Shown here piece by piece: positions 1-7,514 of a stretch of 64,000 bases of DNA. The notes under the pieces are model-generated. The model searched no databases. It was not told the DNA's origin and saw only the letters and a program-made list of their open reading frames with translations. Position 1 is the stretch's first letter. Each line of letters begins with the position of its first letter. A program made the translations under genes and the position numbers. Source of the stretch: Embleya hyalina (GTDB taxonomy: Bacteria > Actinomycetota > Actinomycetes > Streptomycetales > Streptomycetaceae); NCBI RefSeq assembly GCF_003967355.1, contig NZ_BIFH01000032.1, forward strand, positions 76,632 through 140,631. Reading direction: 5' to 3'.

Positions 1-1
1 T

Positions 2-355
2 CGGGTCAAGGTGCTCGACGTCGACATCCCGCGCAAGCGCATCTCGTTGACGCTGCGGCTGGAGGACGAGGCGCCCGAGCGCGGGGGGCGTGACGGGCGA
101 TCCGGGGAGGGGCGGTCCGGGGACGGGCGGTCCGGGGACGGGCGGTCCGGGGACGGGCGCCAGGGTGGCCCGCGACAGGGGCCGGGTGGTTCGCGGCAGG
201 GGCAGGCCGGCTCCCGGCAGGGTCAGGGTCAGGGCGGCGGGGCCGGCGGTGGCCAGGGACGCCGAGGCGCGCCGCCGAAGCAGAGCCGCGGGTCGCAGCC
301 GCCCGCCGGCGGCGCCATCGCGGACGCGCTGCGGCGGGCCGGACTGGTCGAGTAG
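2..355 (+). CDS. tex: Tex-like RNA-binding protein, C-terminal fragment
   Basis: This is the 3' end of a gene that begins left of the window; the frame is open from base 2 to the TAG at 353-355. The first residues, VKVLDVDIPRKRISLTLRL, are the last strand of an S1 RNA-binding domain as found at the end of Tex/YqgF-type transcription accessory proteins. The tail of roughly 95 residues that follows is low complexity, rich in Gly, Arg, Ser and Gln, and includes a five-residue GDGRS repeat encoded by a 15-bp tandem DNA repeat. Such basic Gly-rich tails are common on actinobacterial Tex proteins and probably add RNA affinity (inference). The S1 remnant is clear. Assignment to Tex rather than another S1 protein rests only on this short stretch and its tail. 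Confidence 0.75.
   Translation, partial: RVKVLDVDIPRKRISLTLRLEDEAPERGGRDGRSGEGRSGDGRSGDGRSGDGRQGGPRQGPGGSRQGQAGSRQGQGQGGGAGGGQGRRGAPPKQSRGSQPPAGGAIADALRRAGLVE
95..154 (+). repeat. 15-bp tandem repeat, four units, in the tex tail
   Basis: Four consecutive 15-bp units (95-109, 110-124, 125-139, 140-154) read GGGCGGTCCGGGGAC, the first with two changes. The length is a multiple of three, so copy-number change would keep the frame and only vary the length of the Gly/Arg-rich tail. Confidence 0.85.
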
Positions 356-496
356 GCGGGGTTGTTCGGCTGATCGTGCGCGCGCCGGGTGGGCCTCCGG
401 GCCTGCCCGGCGCGCACGCGGATCCCCGGGCCGGCGCCGGGCCGCTCGCGCTCCGCGCCGCGTACGGGCACCCGCCGCGTACTGGCGCCCCGGGCG

Positions 497-1072
497 TCAA
501 CCCGCCTGGGCCGTCGGCGGCGCCAGCGCCCGGAGTACCGACACGCGGGTCACCCCGTATTCGGCGAGCAGATCGGCCACCACCCCCGGGCCGGACGTGA
601 GCGCGAGCAGGATGTGCTCGTCGCCGATGTGCTTGTCCCCGCGCTCCAGCGCCTCCCGCAGCGACCGCTCCAGCACCCGCTTGGCCCCCTCCGTGAACGG
701 CCCGGGTGCCGACCGCCCGCCGAACGGCCACACCCGCCGACGTCGCGGCGCCACCGCCAACGCGCCCTCGCCGTGCACCTGTTCGACCCTGGCGACGATC
801 TCGTCCACGTCGATCCCGAGGTCGGCGAGCGCGGCCTGATCGGCGGGCGACACCCCGCCGCGCCGGCGCGCCCGGGCCAGCGCCCGCGCCACCTCGTCAC
901 GATGGGCGACGAATCCGATCGTCGCCAGTGCGACGGCCGCCGACGTACCCTGCCCGTCCAGCAACGCCGCGAGCATGTGCTCCTCCCCCACCTCGGTGGC
1001 CTCGGCCCGTTGTGCGTGCTCGACCGCGCCACGCACGACGGCGCGGGCGTCGCCGGTGAACCTCTCGAACAT
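497..1072 (-). CDS. Stand-alone double Clp N-domain protein
   Basis: This 191-residue protein starts with MFERFTGDARAVV and contains two Clp_N repeats. The first is at about residues 3-75 (FTGDARAVVRGAVEHAQ, EEHMLAALL) and the second at about 120-185 (FTEGAKRVLERSLREALERG, DEHILLALT). The AAA+ ATPase domains of ClpA/ClpC are absent, so it cannot unfold substrates itself. Clp N domains bind adaptors and substrates, so a role as adaptor, decoy or sensor for a Clp machine is the reasonable inference. The ATG overlaps the stop of the upstream HTH gene (TGATG) and GGAGG lies just before it inside that gene, so the two are translationally coupled. A longer upstream start is open but would overlap the HTH gene without a ribosome site. 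Confidence 0.88.
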   Translation of the reverse strand: MFERFTGDARAVVRGAVEHAQRAEATEVGEEHMLAALLDGQGTSAAVALATIGFVAHRDEVARALARARRRGGVSPADQAALADLGIDVDEIVARVEQVHGEGALAVAPRRRRVWPFGGRSAPGPFTEGAKRVLERSLREALERGDKHIGDEHILLALTSGPGVVADLLAEYGVTRVSVLRALAPPTAQAG

Positions 1073-1281
1073 CAGTTCCTCCCGTGCTTCTTGTGCACTG
1101 CCTGACGGCTTACTCCCAGCTCGGCGGCGATCTCCTGCCACGACCAGCCCTGCACGCGCGCACTGCGCACCTGCACGGCCTCGAGCTGTTCGAGCAGCCG
1201 CCGCAGCGCGGCCACGGCCCGCAGGCCCACGCGCGGATCACGGTCCCCCGCCCTACTGGCGAGGTCGGTTGCTTCGGTCAT
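1072..1281 (-). CDS. Small helix-turn-helix regulator (69 aa)
   Basis: This is a 69-residue protein. Its C-terminal half, WSWQEIAAELGVSRQAVHKKH, is a textbook helix-turn-helix with the AAELGVSRQAVHKK recognition pattern. The N-terminal half is a short helical stretch (RAVAALRRLLEQLEAVQVR) likely used for dimerisation. It has no ligand-binding domain. It is the first gene of a two-gene unit with the Clp-N protein, joined by a TGATG overlap. Two palindromes with the same half-sites lie immediately upstream, so autoregulation is likely. Any signal may come through the Clp-N partner (inference). The ATG at 1281 was chosen because upstream in-frame sequence runs through the palindromes and looks non-coding. 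Confidence 0.85.
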   Translation of the reverse strand: MTEATDLASRAGDRDPRVGLRAVAALRRLLEQLEAVQVRSARVQGWSWQEIAAELGVSRQAVHKKHGRN

Positions 1282-1285
1282 GTCT

Positions 1286-1301
1286 GTCAACGTACGTTGA
1301 C
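1286..1301. promoter_or_regulatory. Operator-like palindrome 1 (GTCAAC-N4-GTTGAC)
   Basis: Perfect 16-bp palindrome GTCAACGTACGTTGAC, five bases upstream of the HTH gene start. It shares both half-sites and the 4-base spacer length with the second palindrome at 1311-1330. The position over the promoter fits repression by the HTH protein (inference). Confidence 0.7.
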
Positions 1302-1310
1302 GGACACCGC

Positions 1311-1330
1311 GTGTCAACCACAGTTGACAC
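1311..1330. promoter_or_regulatory. Operator-like palindrome 2 (GTGTCAAC-N4-GTTGACAC)
   Basis: Perfect inverted repeat with 8-bp arms GTGTCAAC and GTTGACAC around CACA. The core GTCAAC-N4-GTTGAC is identical in design to palindrome 1, with centres 27 bp apart. It lies between the divergent HTH gene (start 1281) and epimerase gene (start 1379), so it could control both. Confidence 0.7.
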
Positions 1331-1378
1331 GCCAATATTCGACACACGGATTCGCCCGAGCCGATACGGTCGCCAACC

Positions 1379-2341
1379 ATGCGCATTCTTGTATTGGGCG
1401 GCACCGCGTTCGTGGGCCGGGCGATCGTCGAGGACGCACTGCGCGAGGGGGCCGACGTGACCCTGTTCGGGCGGGGACGAACCGGATCGCACCTGTTCCC
1501 GGACCTGCCCCGGCTGATCGGCGACCGCGACACCGGCGACTACGCGGCGCTGCGCGACGGCGAATGGGACGCGGTGGTCGACGTCAGCGGCTACGTCCCG
1601 CGCCACGTGAACCAGGCCATGGCCGCACTCGGCGACCGCGTCGGCCGCTACCTGTTCGTCTCCAGCCACGCGGTATACGTACAGACCGGCGTGGGCCCCG
1701 GCTCGGACGAGGACACCCCGCGCCGCCCACCGCGCCGCGACACCGAAGTGCTCGACAACGACACGTACGGCCCGTGCAAGGTCGCCTGCGAGGACGACGT
1801 CCTGGCCCGGTACGGCGACCGCGCCACGATCGTGCGCCCCGGCAAGGTCGTCGGCCCCCACGACGTCCAGGAAACCTTCACCTACTGGGTCCGCCGAGCC
1901 GCCCGCGGCGGCCGCGTGGCCGTACCGGGCCACCCGGACCAGCCGGTACAGGTGGTCGACTCCCGCGACCTCGCCCACCTGGTCACCCGCCTGCTGACCG
2001 ACGACCGCCCGGGCGCCTTCCACGCCGTCGGACCCGCCGAACCCACCACGCTGGGCACCCTGATCGAAACCTGCGCCAGGGCAGCCGGCACCGACGTCGA
2101 ACTCGTCCCGATCCCCATCGACGCGGCCCCGGCCCACTTCCCCTTGGTCACACCAAGAGCCCAATGGCCCACCCGCCAACGCAGCGCCGCCCGAGCCCAA
2201 GCCGCCGGCATGCCCACCACCCCCCTCCCGATCACGGTGGCCGACGTCCTCACCTGGGACCGCAACCGCGGCGAACCCCCTCTCCCACACGGCCTGTCCC
2301 CAGAGGCAGAAGCAACCCTCCTGGCCACAACCACCCCCTGA
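1379..2341 (+). CDS. NAD-dependent epimerase/dehydratase-like protein
   Basis: This 320-residue extended-SDR protein has an N-terminal Rossmann motif (RILVLGGTAFVGRAIVEDAL, residues 2-21), a beta-strand with VDVSGYVPRHV, the SS-H dyad of the active site (LFVSSHAVY) and a YxxxK pair in TYGPCK. The C-terminal part (about 200-320) is the substrate lobe. The family acts on nucleotide sugars or related metabolites with NAD(P); the actual substrate cannot be read. No clear ribosome-binding site precedes the ATG, so the transcript may be leaderless. It is transcribed divergently from the HTH/Clp-N pair, with the second palindrome about 50 bases upstream. The 3' third shows relaxed, proline-rich coding but no frame break. 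Confidence 0.85.
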   Translation: MRILVLGGTAFVGRAIVEDALREGADVTLFGRGRTGSHLFPDLPRLIGDRDTGDYAALRDGEWDAVVDVSGYVPRHVNQAMAALGDRVGRYLFVSSHAVYVQTGVGPGSDEDTPRRPPRRDTEVLDNDTYGPCKVACEDDVLARYGDRATIVRPGKVVGPHDVQETFTYWVRRAARGGRVAVPGHPDQPVQVVDSRDLAHLVTRLLTDDRPGAFHAVGPAEPTTLGTLIETCARAAGTDVELVPIPIDAAPAHFPLVTPRAQWPTRQRSAARAQAAGMPTTPLPITVADVLTWDRNRGEPPLPHGLSPEAEATLLATTTP

Positions 2342-2477
2342 ACCCCACCACCCCCGACACCCCCGCCCCACCAACCGCCAATCCCCAGGTCAGCCACCCA
2401 CCCCGGTCCGACCCACCCCCCGACCTTTGGTATGGTTCTCCACGTCACCGCAGCAACCCAGGGGCGGCGACCACCCG

Positions 2478-2561
2478 GTCCGGGTGGCGGAATTGGCAGA
2501 CGCGCTAGCTTGAGGTGCTAGTGCCCGAAAGGGCTTGGGGGTTCAAGTCCCCCCTCGGACA
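2478..2561 (+). tRNA. tRNA-Leu (anticodon GAG)
   Basis: Class II tRNA with acceptor arms GTCCGGG (2478-2484) and CTCGGAC (2554-2560) pairing with one G-T wobble, D-arm GGCGGAATTGGCAGACGC, anticodon GAG at 2512-2514 in the loop after TT, long variable arm GTGCCCGAAAGGGCTT and T-arm GGGGGTTCAAGTCCCCC. The discriminator base is A2561 and CCA is not encoded, as is usual for actinomycetes. It lies at the left edge of the restriction-modification island, and tRNA genes are frequent integration sites. Confidence 0.95.
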
Positions 2562-2991
2562 CGTAAGGGCCGCTCTTGTGGTGGCTCGGTTTTGATCGGC
2601 GAGATCCCGTTCGGCCCGTGTGGGTCGGGCGGGATCTCGGCGTTTCAGGAGTCTCGTGGATCCGTCGGGTCCCGAGGTTAATGCCGTCCCTACGGGCGGG
2701 AACCGTTCTCCCGCACGTGACCGCGCCGCCCAGCCGGTCAGCCCGTTGTTTAGGGTATGGCAGAAGGTGAACAGGTTGTCTCGGGGCAACTGTGGTCGCT
2801 GAGTGGGTCGTTATTGCCCAAACCGCCTCCGAAATGGACGCGTGGACATCCTCGACACGGCGTCTACCGCCTCCGCCTCCGATGGGAAGGCGTGACGACA
2901 TCCACAAAGCGTTCGCGGGCGTCGCCGTCTGTTTCATCATCCACGATTCGTGAAACACCATGGTTGGGACCGCTGGGTCTGCCTACGGGCG
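2562..2991. other. Gene-poor stretch after the tRNA
   Basis: About 430 bases without a convincing gene. It holds one strong hairpin (2600-2639). A short plus-strand frame of 81 codons from 2757 has a start but no family-like sequence. The composition is already more A/T-rich than the DNA left of the tRNA, consistent with the start of an island. No integrase gene or second copy of the tRNA 3' end was seen here. Confidence 0.5.
2600..2639 (+). terminator. Stem-loop after tRNA-Leu
   Basis: Perfect 10-bp arms CGAGATCCCG (2600-2609) and CGGGATCTCG (2630-2639), with a loop that can itself pair (GGCCC with GGGTC). It starts 39 bases past the tRNA and has no U-run, as is common for actinomycete terminators. 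It probably ends the tRNA transcript. Confidence 0.6.
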
Positions 2992-3408
2992 TCAGGCCGT
3001 GAGTTCGCGGCACAACGCGAGAACAGTGGCTCTCCACGACTGGTGGTTCGCCGTCGCGGCCCACATCTCATTCAGTTCTGAGTCCGCCGCCACTGTGCGC
3101 TCCAGCGCACGAGCCGCGAGCGCGACGAGTTCCCGGGAAATCGGCGGCAGTCCTGCCGAGCCGAGGAACGCGATCGGCTCTGGGATCACGCCTTCCATTC
3201 CTGTGGCCCGGAACGTCCGCACGATCGCGGCGGCCACGATCGCAGCCTCGGCCTCGTGGCTGTCCAGGAAGTCGTCACTGGGGTCGGCCCCGATACGCAA
3301 CGCGGCTTCGATCGCCGCGAGGCGTCCATCGGCGTCAGTGTCGTACAGGTCTCGGATGAAGTCCGCAGCCGCGTCCGAATCGAACGGACCGACTCTCTGG
3401 AAGTCCAT
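2992..3408 (-). CDS. DUF4259-like protein
   Basis: This 138-residue protein opens with VGPFDSDAAADFIRDLYD, the signature of DUF4259 (G-P-F-x-N/S-D-x-A-x-D-F) normally seen at the very N-terminus. The rest is helical (AIEAALRIGADP, EAEAAIVAAAIVRTF, ISRELVALAARALERTV), with a Trp near the end. No catalytic motif is visible and the family function is unknown. It lies downstream of the Vsr gene on the same strand with a gap of about 110 bases, inside the restriction-modification island. A role in the island's defence or immunity is possible but unsupported. The usual N-terminal MGTW is replaced by MDFQR. Confidence 0.7.
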   Translation of the reverse strand: MDFQRVGPFDSDAAADFIRDLYDTDADGRLAAIEAALRIGADPSDDFLDSHEAEAAIVAAAIVRTFRATGMEGVIPEPIAFLGSAGLPPISRELVALAARALERTVAADSELNEMWAATANHQSWRATVLALCRELTA

Positions 3409-3516
3409 TTCCGACGCCCTCCCGTGGATGCCCGTACCGATCGATACGTCTGCGATCAGCTTGCCAGTGAAAGGCGTCGGTAACGGCGGCGGGGGTACCG
3501 ACCTGTAAATGCCCGG

Positions 3517-4290
3517 TCAACTCTTGGATCGAACTATCCCAGCGATCCGACGCGCGGCCTCGTCGGCGTCCTCATGTTCCCAAACCCGCACCACTGTCCA
3601 CCCCGCCGCCTCCAGAGCGGAGGTGGTCTCCGCGTCACGGATACGGTTACCGTCGATCTTTTGCCGCCAGAAGGCGGTGTTCTTGGAGGATGGTCGATGG
3701 TGTTCGGGGCACCCGTGCCAGTAGCAGCCGTCAACGAACACCGCGACCTGGGATCTCACGAAGACTACGTCGGCGGTACGCCGCAGTTGTTCCTCCGGAC
3801 GTACCGACACCCGGTAGCGCAGGCCTCGCCGGTGCAGGGCCGATCGCAGCCGCAACTCCGGCTTTGTGTCGCGTCCCCGGTTTCCGGTCATCGACCGTCG
3901 CACCGCCGGCGAGGACGCCCAAGACCCCTCGGGGAGCGGTTCCGTGGTGACGAGCTGGTCCGTTTGGGCCTTTCGCCACGCCTGCGCGAGATTCGCCGCA
4001 CGGGTGGGCTGGTCGACCTCGCCGACATAGCGTGTACGGGTCCGTCCTTGATCCGACCAGCGCAGGTAAGCGCGGATGCGACGCGTCTTCGGGTACACCT
4101 TCAGCGCGATCGACGCTCGGGCGAAGTTGCCATCGCCCAGGTTCACGGCGCGCCGCTGGATGCCGCCGGCCGCGCGATCCTGCTCGGCCGACCGCGCCTG
4201 GGGGTTCATCCGAGCGCGCGCCCGCCACGCGCGGCCAGGCGGAGGTTTGTCCTTCCAGCGGCTCGGTGGGTCAACCTTTGTCGCGGGCAC
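3517..4290 (-). CDS. vsr: Vsr-type mismatch endonuclease with N-terminal extension
   Basis: The C-terminal 135 or so residues are a very-short-patch repair nuclease: SMTGNRGRDTKPELRLRSAL, RYRVSVRPEEQLRRTADVVF, VAVFVDGCYWHGCPEHH (metal/Cys-His region), FWRQKIDGNRIRDAE and GWTVVRVWEHE. Vsr nicks 5' of T in T:G mismatches made by deamination of 5-methylcytosine, so it partners the adjacent methyltransferase. In front of the Vsr core is an extension (ARASIALKVYPKTRRIRAY, RWSDQGRTRTRYVGEV) absent from the E. coli enzyme and not assigned here. The start is uncertain. The GTG at 4290 gives 257 residues, overlaps the methyltransferase end by 20 bases and keeps the motif WKDKPPP. The first ATG is at 4209 (230 residues). 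Confidence 0.85.
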   Translation of the reverse strand: MPATKVDPPSRWKDKPPPGRAWRARARMNPQARSAEQDRAAGGIQRRAVNLGDGNFARASIALKVYPKTRRIRAYLRWSDQGRTRTRYVGEVDQPTRAANLAQAWRKAQTDQLVTTEPLPEGSWASSPAVRRSMTGNRGRDTKPELRLRSALHRRGLRYRVSVRPEEQLRRTADVVFVRSQVAVFVDGCYWHGCPEHHRPSSKNTAFWRQKIDGNRIRDAETTSALEAAGWTVVRVWEHEDADEAARRIAGIVRSKS

Positions 4291-5623
4291 GGCGCTTCTT
4301 CGCCCTCTCCTTCGGCTCGACGCCGGCGGCCTCAAGCGCCACCGCGACCGCGTCCGCGAACACCTCGCCCAGTTTGACCGGCACCGCGTTACCGAGCTGG
4401 CGCATCTGCTCGCCTCGCGGACCCTTGAGCTTCCAGTCATCGGGAAACGTCATCACCCGAGCAGCCTCACGGACCGTCATGTAGCGGTAGCCGGTGCCGT
4501 CGTATGTCGGGTCGTCCAGCTCGATAACCGACTCGCCGCCAGGCACCCCGTGGACTCCCGCCTTGACCGTCTTCGCGGGGCGGTCGAGCACGTTGGGGGT
4601 GTGACCAGCGTATTTCCGCGCGCCCGGCCAACCGAAGTGCAGCGGGTCGATCGTCGGGTCGTCGTCGACGTGTCGCTTCGGCTTGAGATACTCCGCCGGG
4701 ACCGGCGGCAACTCGCGTTCAACGTCCTTGCCGTTGTCATGCCAATCGATCCCTTTGAGCGCGTCGCGCAGTGTCCGCCACGGCTTCAGGTTGTCGGCCG
4801 GCAGGTCTTTCGGAAGCGACGCCACGACGCGCTCCCGCACCTCCGGAGGAACGTCCTGGTGCCGCTTCCAGTACTTGCCGCCGACGATGGAGTTGATGAG
4901 TGCGCGCTCCGAATACCGAGCGGTAGGCCTGTGTGACTCCCAGTCGACCCCGAGGTCGGCGCGGAACGCCACGATGATCACTCGGTGGCGGATCTGCGGC
5001 ACTCCGAAGTCGGCGGCGTTCACCGGCATGGGATCGACAACGTATCGCCGGGCCGAGTTGAGCGGTTCGCGGGCAAGGGCGTCGCGTAGCGCGTCGTCGT
5101 GTTCTTCCCAACTCGAGTACCTCGCGCGAGCGACCCACGGGGCCTCCATCGCCTTGAGGATGTATTGGAAGTACGGAGCGAACGAGGCCCGCAACAACCC
5201 GCGCACGTTCTCGCAGATGACCGCCTTGGGGCGCATCTGCTCCATCGCTCGGAACATCTGCGGGAACATGTTCCGTTCGTCCTCATCGCCCTTGTGGACA
5301 CCACCGAGGCTGAACGGCTGACACGGCGGGCCGCCGGCCAGGACGTCCACTTCCTCGTCCAGGAGGTAGTCGAACTCCAAGTCCTTGACGTCGCCTTCGT
5401 ACAGCGGCCACCAGGTGTCCTCGGACTCCGGGATCGGGATATCTTCCTTGCCGAACCGCATGGCGTGGTTCTCGACCAGCGTCTCGCAGGCGCGCTTGTG
5501 GAACTCGTTCACCAGCAGCGGTCGAAAGCCCGCGTTGTGGACGGCCTGCGCGAGCCCGCCGCCGCCGGCGAACAGCTCGACGGAGGTACCCACCTTGCGG
5601 CGGTGATTTCGCTGATCAGACAT
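4271..5623 (-). CDS. C5-cytosine DNA methyltransferase
   Basis: This 450-residue type II modification enzyme transfers methyl from AdoMet to cytosine C5. Motif I is VELFAGGGG (residues 15-23), motif IV GGPPCQPFS with catalytic Cys101, motif VI ICENVRGLL, motif VIII QIRHRVIIVAF, motif IX YRYMTVREAARVMTFPDDW and motif X QLGNAVPVKLGEVFADAV. The target-recognition region lies between VIII and IX (about 250-390). It should protect host DNA from the divergent GIY-YIG nuclease genes, and the downstream Vsr gene overlaps or nearly overlaps it. The sequence specificity cannot be read directly. If the partner is a true Eco29kI relative the site may be CCGCGG-like (inference from family). The ATG at 5623 was chosen because upstream sequence is the divergent promoter region. 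Confidence 0.95.
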   Translation of the reverse strand: MSDQRNHRRKVGTSVELFAGGGGLAQAVHNAGFRPLLVNEFHKRACETLVENHAMRFGKEDIPIPESEDTWWPLYEGDVKDLEFDYLLDEEVDVLAGGPPCQPFSLGGVHKGDEDERNMFPQMFRAMEQMRPKAVICENVRGLLRASFAPYFQYILKAMEAPWVARARYSSWEEHDDALRDALAREPLNSARRYVVDPMPVNAADFGVPQIRHRVIIVAFRADLGVDWESHRPTARYSERALINSIVGGKYWKRHQDVPPEVRERVVASLPKDLPADNLKPWRTLRDALKGIDWHDNGKDVERELPPVPAEYLKPKRHVDDDPTIDPLHFGWPGARKYAGHTPNVLDRPAKTVKAGVHGVPGGESVIELDDPTYDGTGYRYMTVREAARVMTFPDDWKLKGPRGEQMRQLGNAVPVKLGEVFADAVAVALEAAGVEPKERAKKRRARDKG

Positions 5624-5737
5624 GAGCAAAGCGTACCGCGGAGTAACGGGTCGGTTGACGTCGACACGACGGTAGCGGCGCGATCGAGTAGTGTCCCTGG
5701 CGCTTCGCTCGCGCACGATGGGGGAAGGGGCGATCGG

Positions 5738-6538
5738 ATGACGTCGCACACGTACAGCGACAAGGCGAACACTCACCACGCGGAGTTCAAGCTCAGCATC
5801 ACCAAGGCACTCGGCGACCAACTCGCCGCCGCACTCGCGGGCCTGAAGCCTGTGGTACTGACCCTGGCGAACATCCGGGGCCTACGCCCCGAACCCGGCG
5901 TGTATCAGCTCTACCTCGACGAAAGCCTCGTCTACGTCGGGAAGGCCGATCGGTCGCTGCCTCAGCGCGTCGAGAAGCACTTCCACAAGATCGCCGGCCG
6001 CAAGAACATCGACATCGCCGCGATGACGTTCACCTGCCTTTACGTCGACGAGGACTTCGGTGCCGTGGCACCAGAGCGTCTCCTCATCAATCGGCACCGG
6101 GAGCTGGGCGAGGTGCCCTGGAACTACAACGGGTTCGGCAACAACGACCCCGGCAAGCGCCGTGACATGACGGAGGTCGACGACACCCACTTCGATCGTT
6201 TTTACCCTATCGACCTCGACTTCGAGTTCACGACGCTGTCGTACGACACGGACACCCTGGACGGCACGCTCACCGTCGCGGACCTGCTCAAGGCCGTCAA
6301 GGATCAGCTGCCATACCTCTTCAGGTATCAGGCGGACAGCGTCTTCGAGACCATCATCGTCGATCCGCCGGGAGGCCCTGTCACCGCGCACGGACTCCTC
6401 GCCTTGATCGCGAGCCACCTCCCGGCCGGCTGGCAGATCACCGCGCTGCCCGGATACGTGATCATGTACCCCAAGGTTGAGGACTACCCCAGCGGGTCGC
6501 GGTACTACCGAGGCACGGAGATCGTCCACGGAGACTGA
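5738..6538 (+). CDS. GIY-YIG nuclease-domain protein with unknown C-terminal half
   Basis: This 266-residue protein has a complete-looking GIY-YIG domain at residues 50-135: PGVYQLYL (54-56 GVY), VYVGKAD (66-68 YVG), R77 with H81 (RVEKHFH), E113 (APERLLI) and WNYNGFGNNDPG. The last motif matches the GNHDPG of the neighbouring Eco29kI-type protein, so the two are related. Residues 140-266 form a separate domain (FEFTTLSYDTDTLDG, ADLLKAVKDQLPYLF, GYVIMYPKVEDYPSGSRYYRG) that I cannot assign. The gene has a good ribosome site (GGAAGGGG) and runs divergently from the methyltransferase, 114 bases away. It precedes the second nuclease gene by 69 bases and is probably co-transcribed. It may be an extra nuclease subunit or a partner that modulates cleavage (inference). 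Confidence 0.82.
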   Translation: MTSHTYSDKANTHHAEFKLSITKALGDQLAAALAGLKPVVLTLANIRGLRPEPGVYQLYLDESLVYVGKADRSLPQRVEKHFHKIAGRKNIDIAAMTFTCLYVDEDFGAVAPERLLINRHRELGEVPWNYNGFGNNDPGKRRDMTEVDDTHFDRFYPIDLDFEFTTLSYDTDTLDGTLTVADLLKAVKDQLPYLFRYQADSVFETIIVDPPGGPVTAHGLLALIASHLPAGWQITALPGYVIMYPKVEDYPSGSRYYRGTEIVHGD

Positions 6539-6607
6539 GGTCGCGCCCTCACGCACCTCGCACCTTGGTTTACGCCCCTACGGGGCGACCTTTCTCGCGG
6601 AGGAATG

Positions 6608-7366
6608 ATGTCCACAACGCCACCGGGGCCGGCCTCGGAGAGCACACGGCCCGTGGCCCCCAAGCGCCCGTACAAGAAACGGCGCAACATGAAGATGTGG
6701 TCGACCACGGCACAGACTTTCACGCCGTTCAACCCACTCGAACTCGACAACTTGGGCCGTAGCGTGGAGGCGGAACTCCTCAAGCGTCCCGCCGAGCCAC
6801 TGGGGCGGGTGACTCACACGTTTGGCGACGGCGTGTACGCGCTTTACTACGCGGGTCCGCACGGGCTGTACGGGCCGATCAGTTCCGAGGACTGCCTCGT
6901 CCCCATCTATGTGGGCCAGGCTCGCCCCAAGGGCACTCGCAAGGGCTCAGACGATCCGAGCCACGAGTCGACCTCCCTGTGGGATCGCATCCAGGAACAC
7001 AAGGAGTCGATCGAGCAGGCACACGATCTGGAAGTCGACCACTTTCGCGTTCGCTACCTGGTCGCGATCGAGGCTTTCGTCAGCCTCGCCGAACGGGTGA
7101 TGATCAAGCAGTACCGACCGGTCTGGAACAGCGTCGTGGACGGCTTCGGCAACCACGACCCCGGAGCCGACCGGCGCAAGACCGGCAAGAGACCCGCCTG
7201 GGACGAGCTCCACCCGGGTCGATGGTGGTCCCATCCGCTGAATATGCCGACGGGCAGTCTTACGCCGGCGAAAAGGTCCCGCGAACTCGTCCAGGCCCTT
7301 TTCGCAGGCAAGCTGTCGACCGAGGTAATCGAGGCTATGGCCGCCTCCGGCGACGAGCCGGAATAG
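6608..7366 (+). CDS. Eco29kI-family type II restriction endonuclease (GIY-YIG)
   Basis: This 252-residue protein matches the Eco29kI pattern throughout: FNPLELDNLGRSVEAELL (41-58), GDGVYALYYAG with GVY at 75-77, PIYVGQARPKG with YVG at 101-103, LWDRIQEH with R127 and H131, VSLAERVMI with E162, WNSVVDGFGNHDPG with N174 and a C-terminal WDELHPGRWWSHPL. The catalytic set Tyr/Tyr/Arg/His/Glu/Asn is intact, and the Arg-His and Glu-Asn spacings of 4 and 12 equal those I recall for Eco29kI. It is expected to cut unmethylated DNA at the site protected by the divergent C5 methyltransferase. Two adjacent ATGs (6605, 6608) follow GGAGG; the second has the better spacing. Confidence 0.93.
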   Translation: MSTTPPGPASESTRPVAPKRPYKKRRNMKMWSTTAQTFTPFNPLELDNLGRSVEAELLKRPAEPLGRVTHTFGDGVYALYYAGPHGLYGPISSEDCLVPIYVGQARPKGTRKGSDDPSHESTSLWDRIQEHKESIEQAHDLEVDHFRVRYLVAIEAFVSLAERVMIKQYRPVWNSVVDGFGNHDPGADRRKTGKRPAWDELHPGRWWSHPLNMPTGSLTPAKRSRELVQALFAGKLSTEVIEAMAASGDEPE

Positions 7367-7514
7367 CCGACCATAGTCCCGATGTGGAATGTCGGCGGTG
7401 TACGCGGTAGCTATGTAGGTTCGGACTTGTCACGACCGCAGCGTTGAGCTCATTCAGTCGACGCAGGGGCATTTCCACCGCTTGGGAGTCCGCCCGGGAC
7501 AAGGGCCCTCCCGC

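Noticed and set aside
2757-3002. Possible 81-codon plus-strand gene after the tRNA
   Set aside because: It has an ATG but no ribosome site, no family-like sequence and atypical codon use. It overlaps the 3' end of the DUF4259-like gene on the other strand.
3335-3520. Small 61-codon minus-strand frame between vsr and the DUF4259-like gene
   Set aside because: It overlaps the DUF4259-like gene start in another frame and reads as random sequence.
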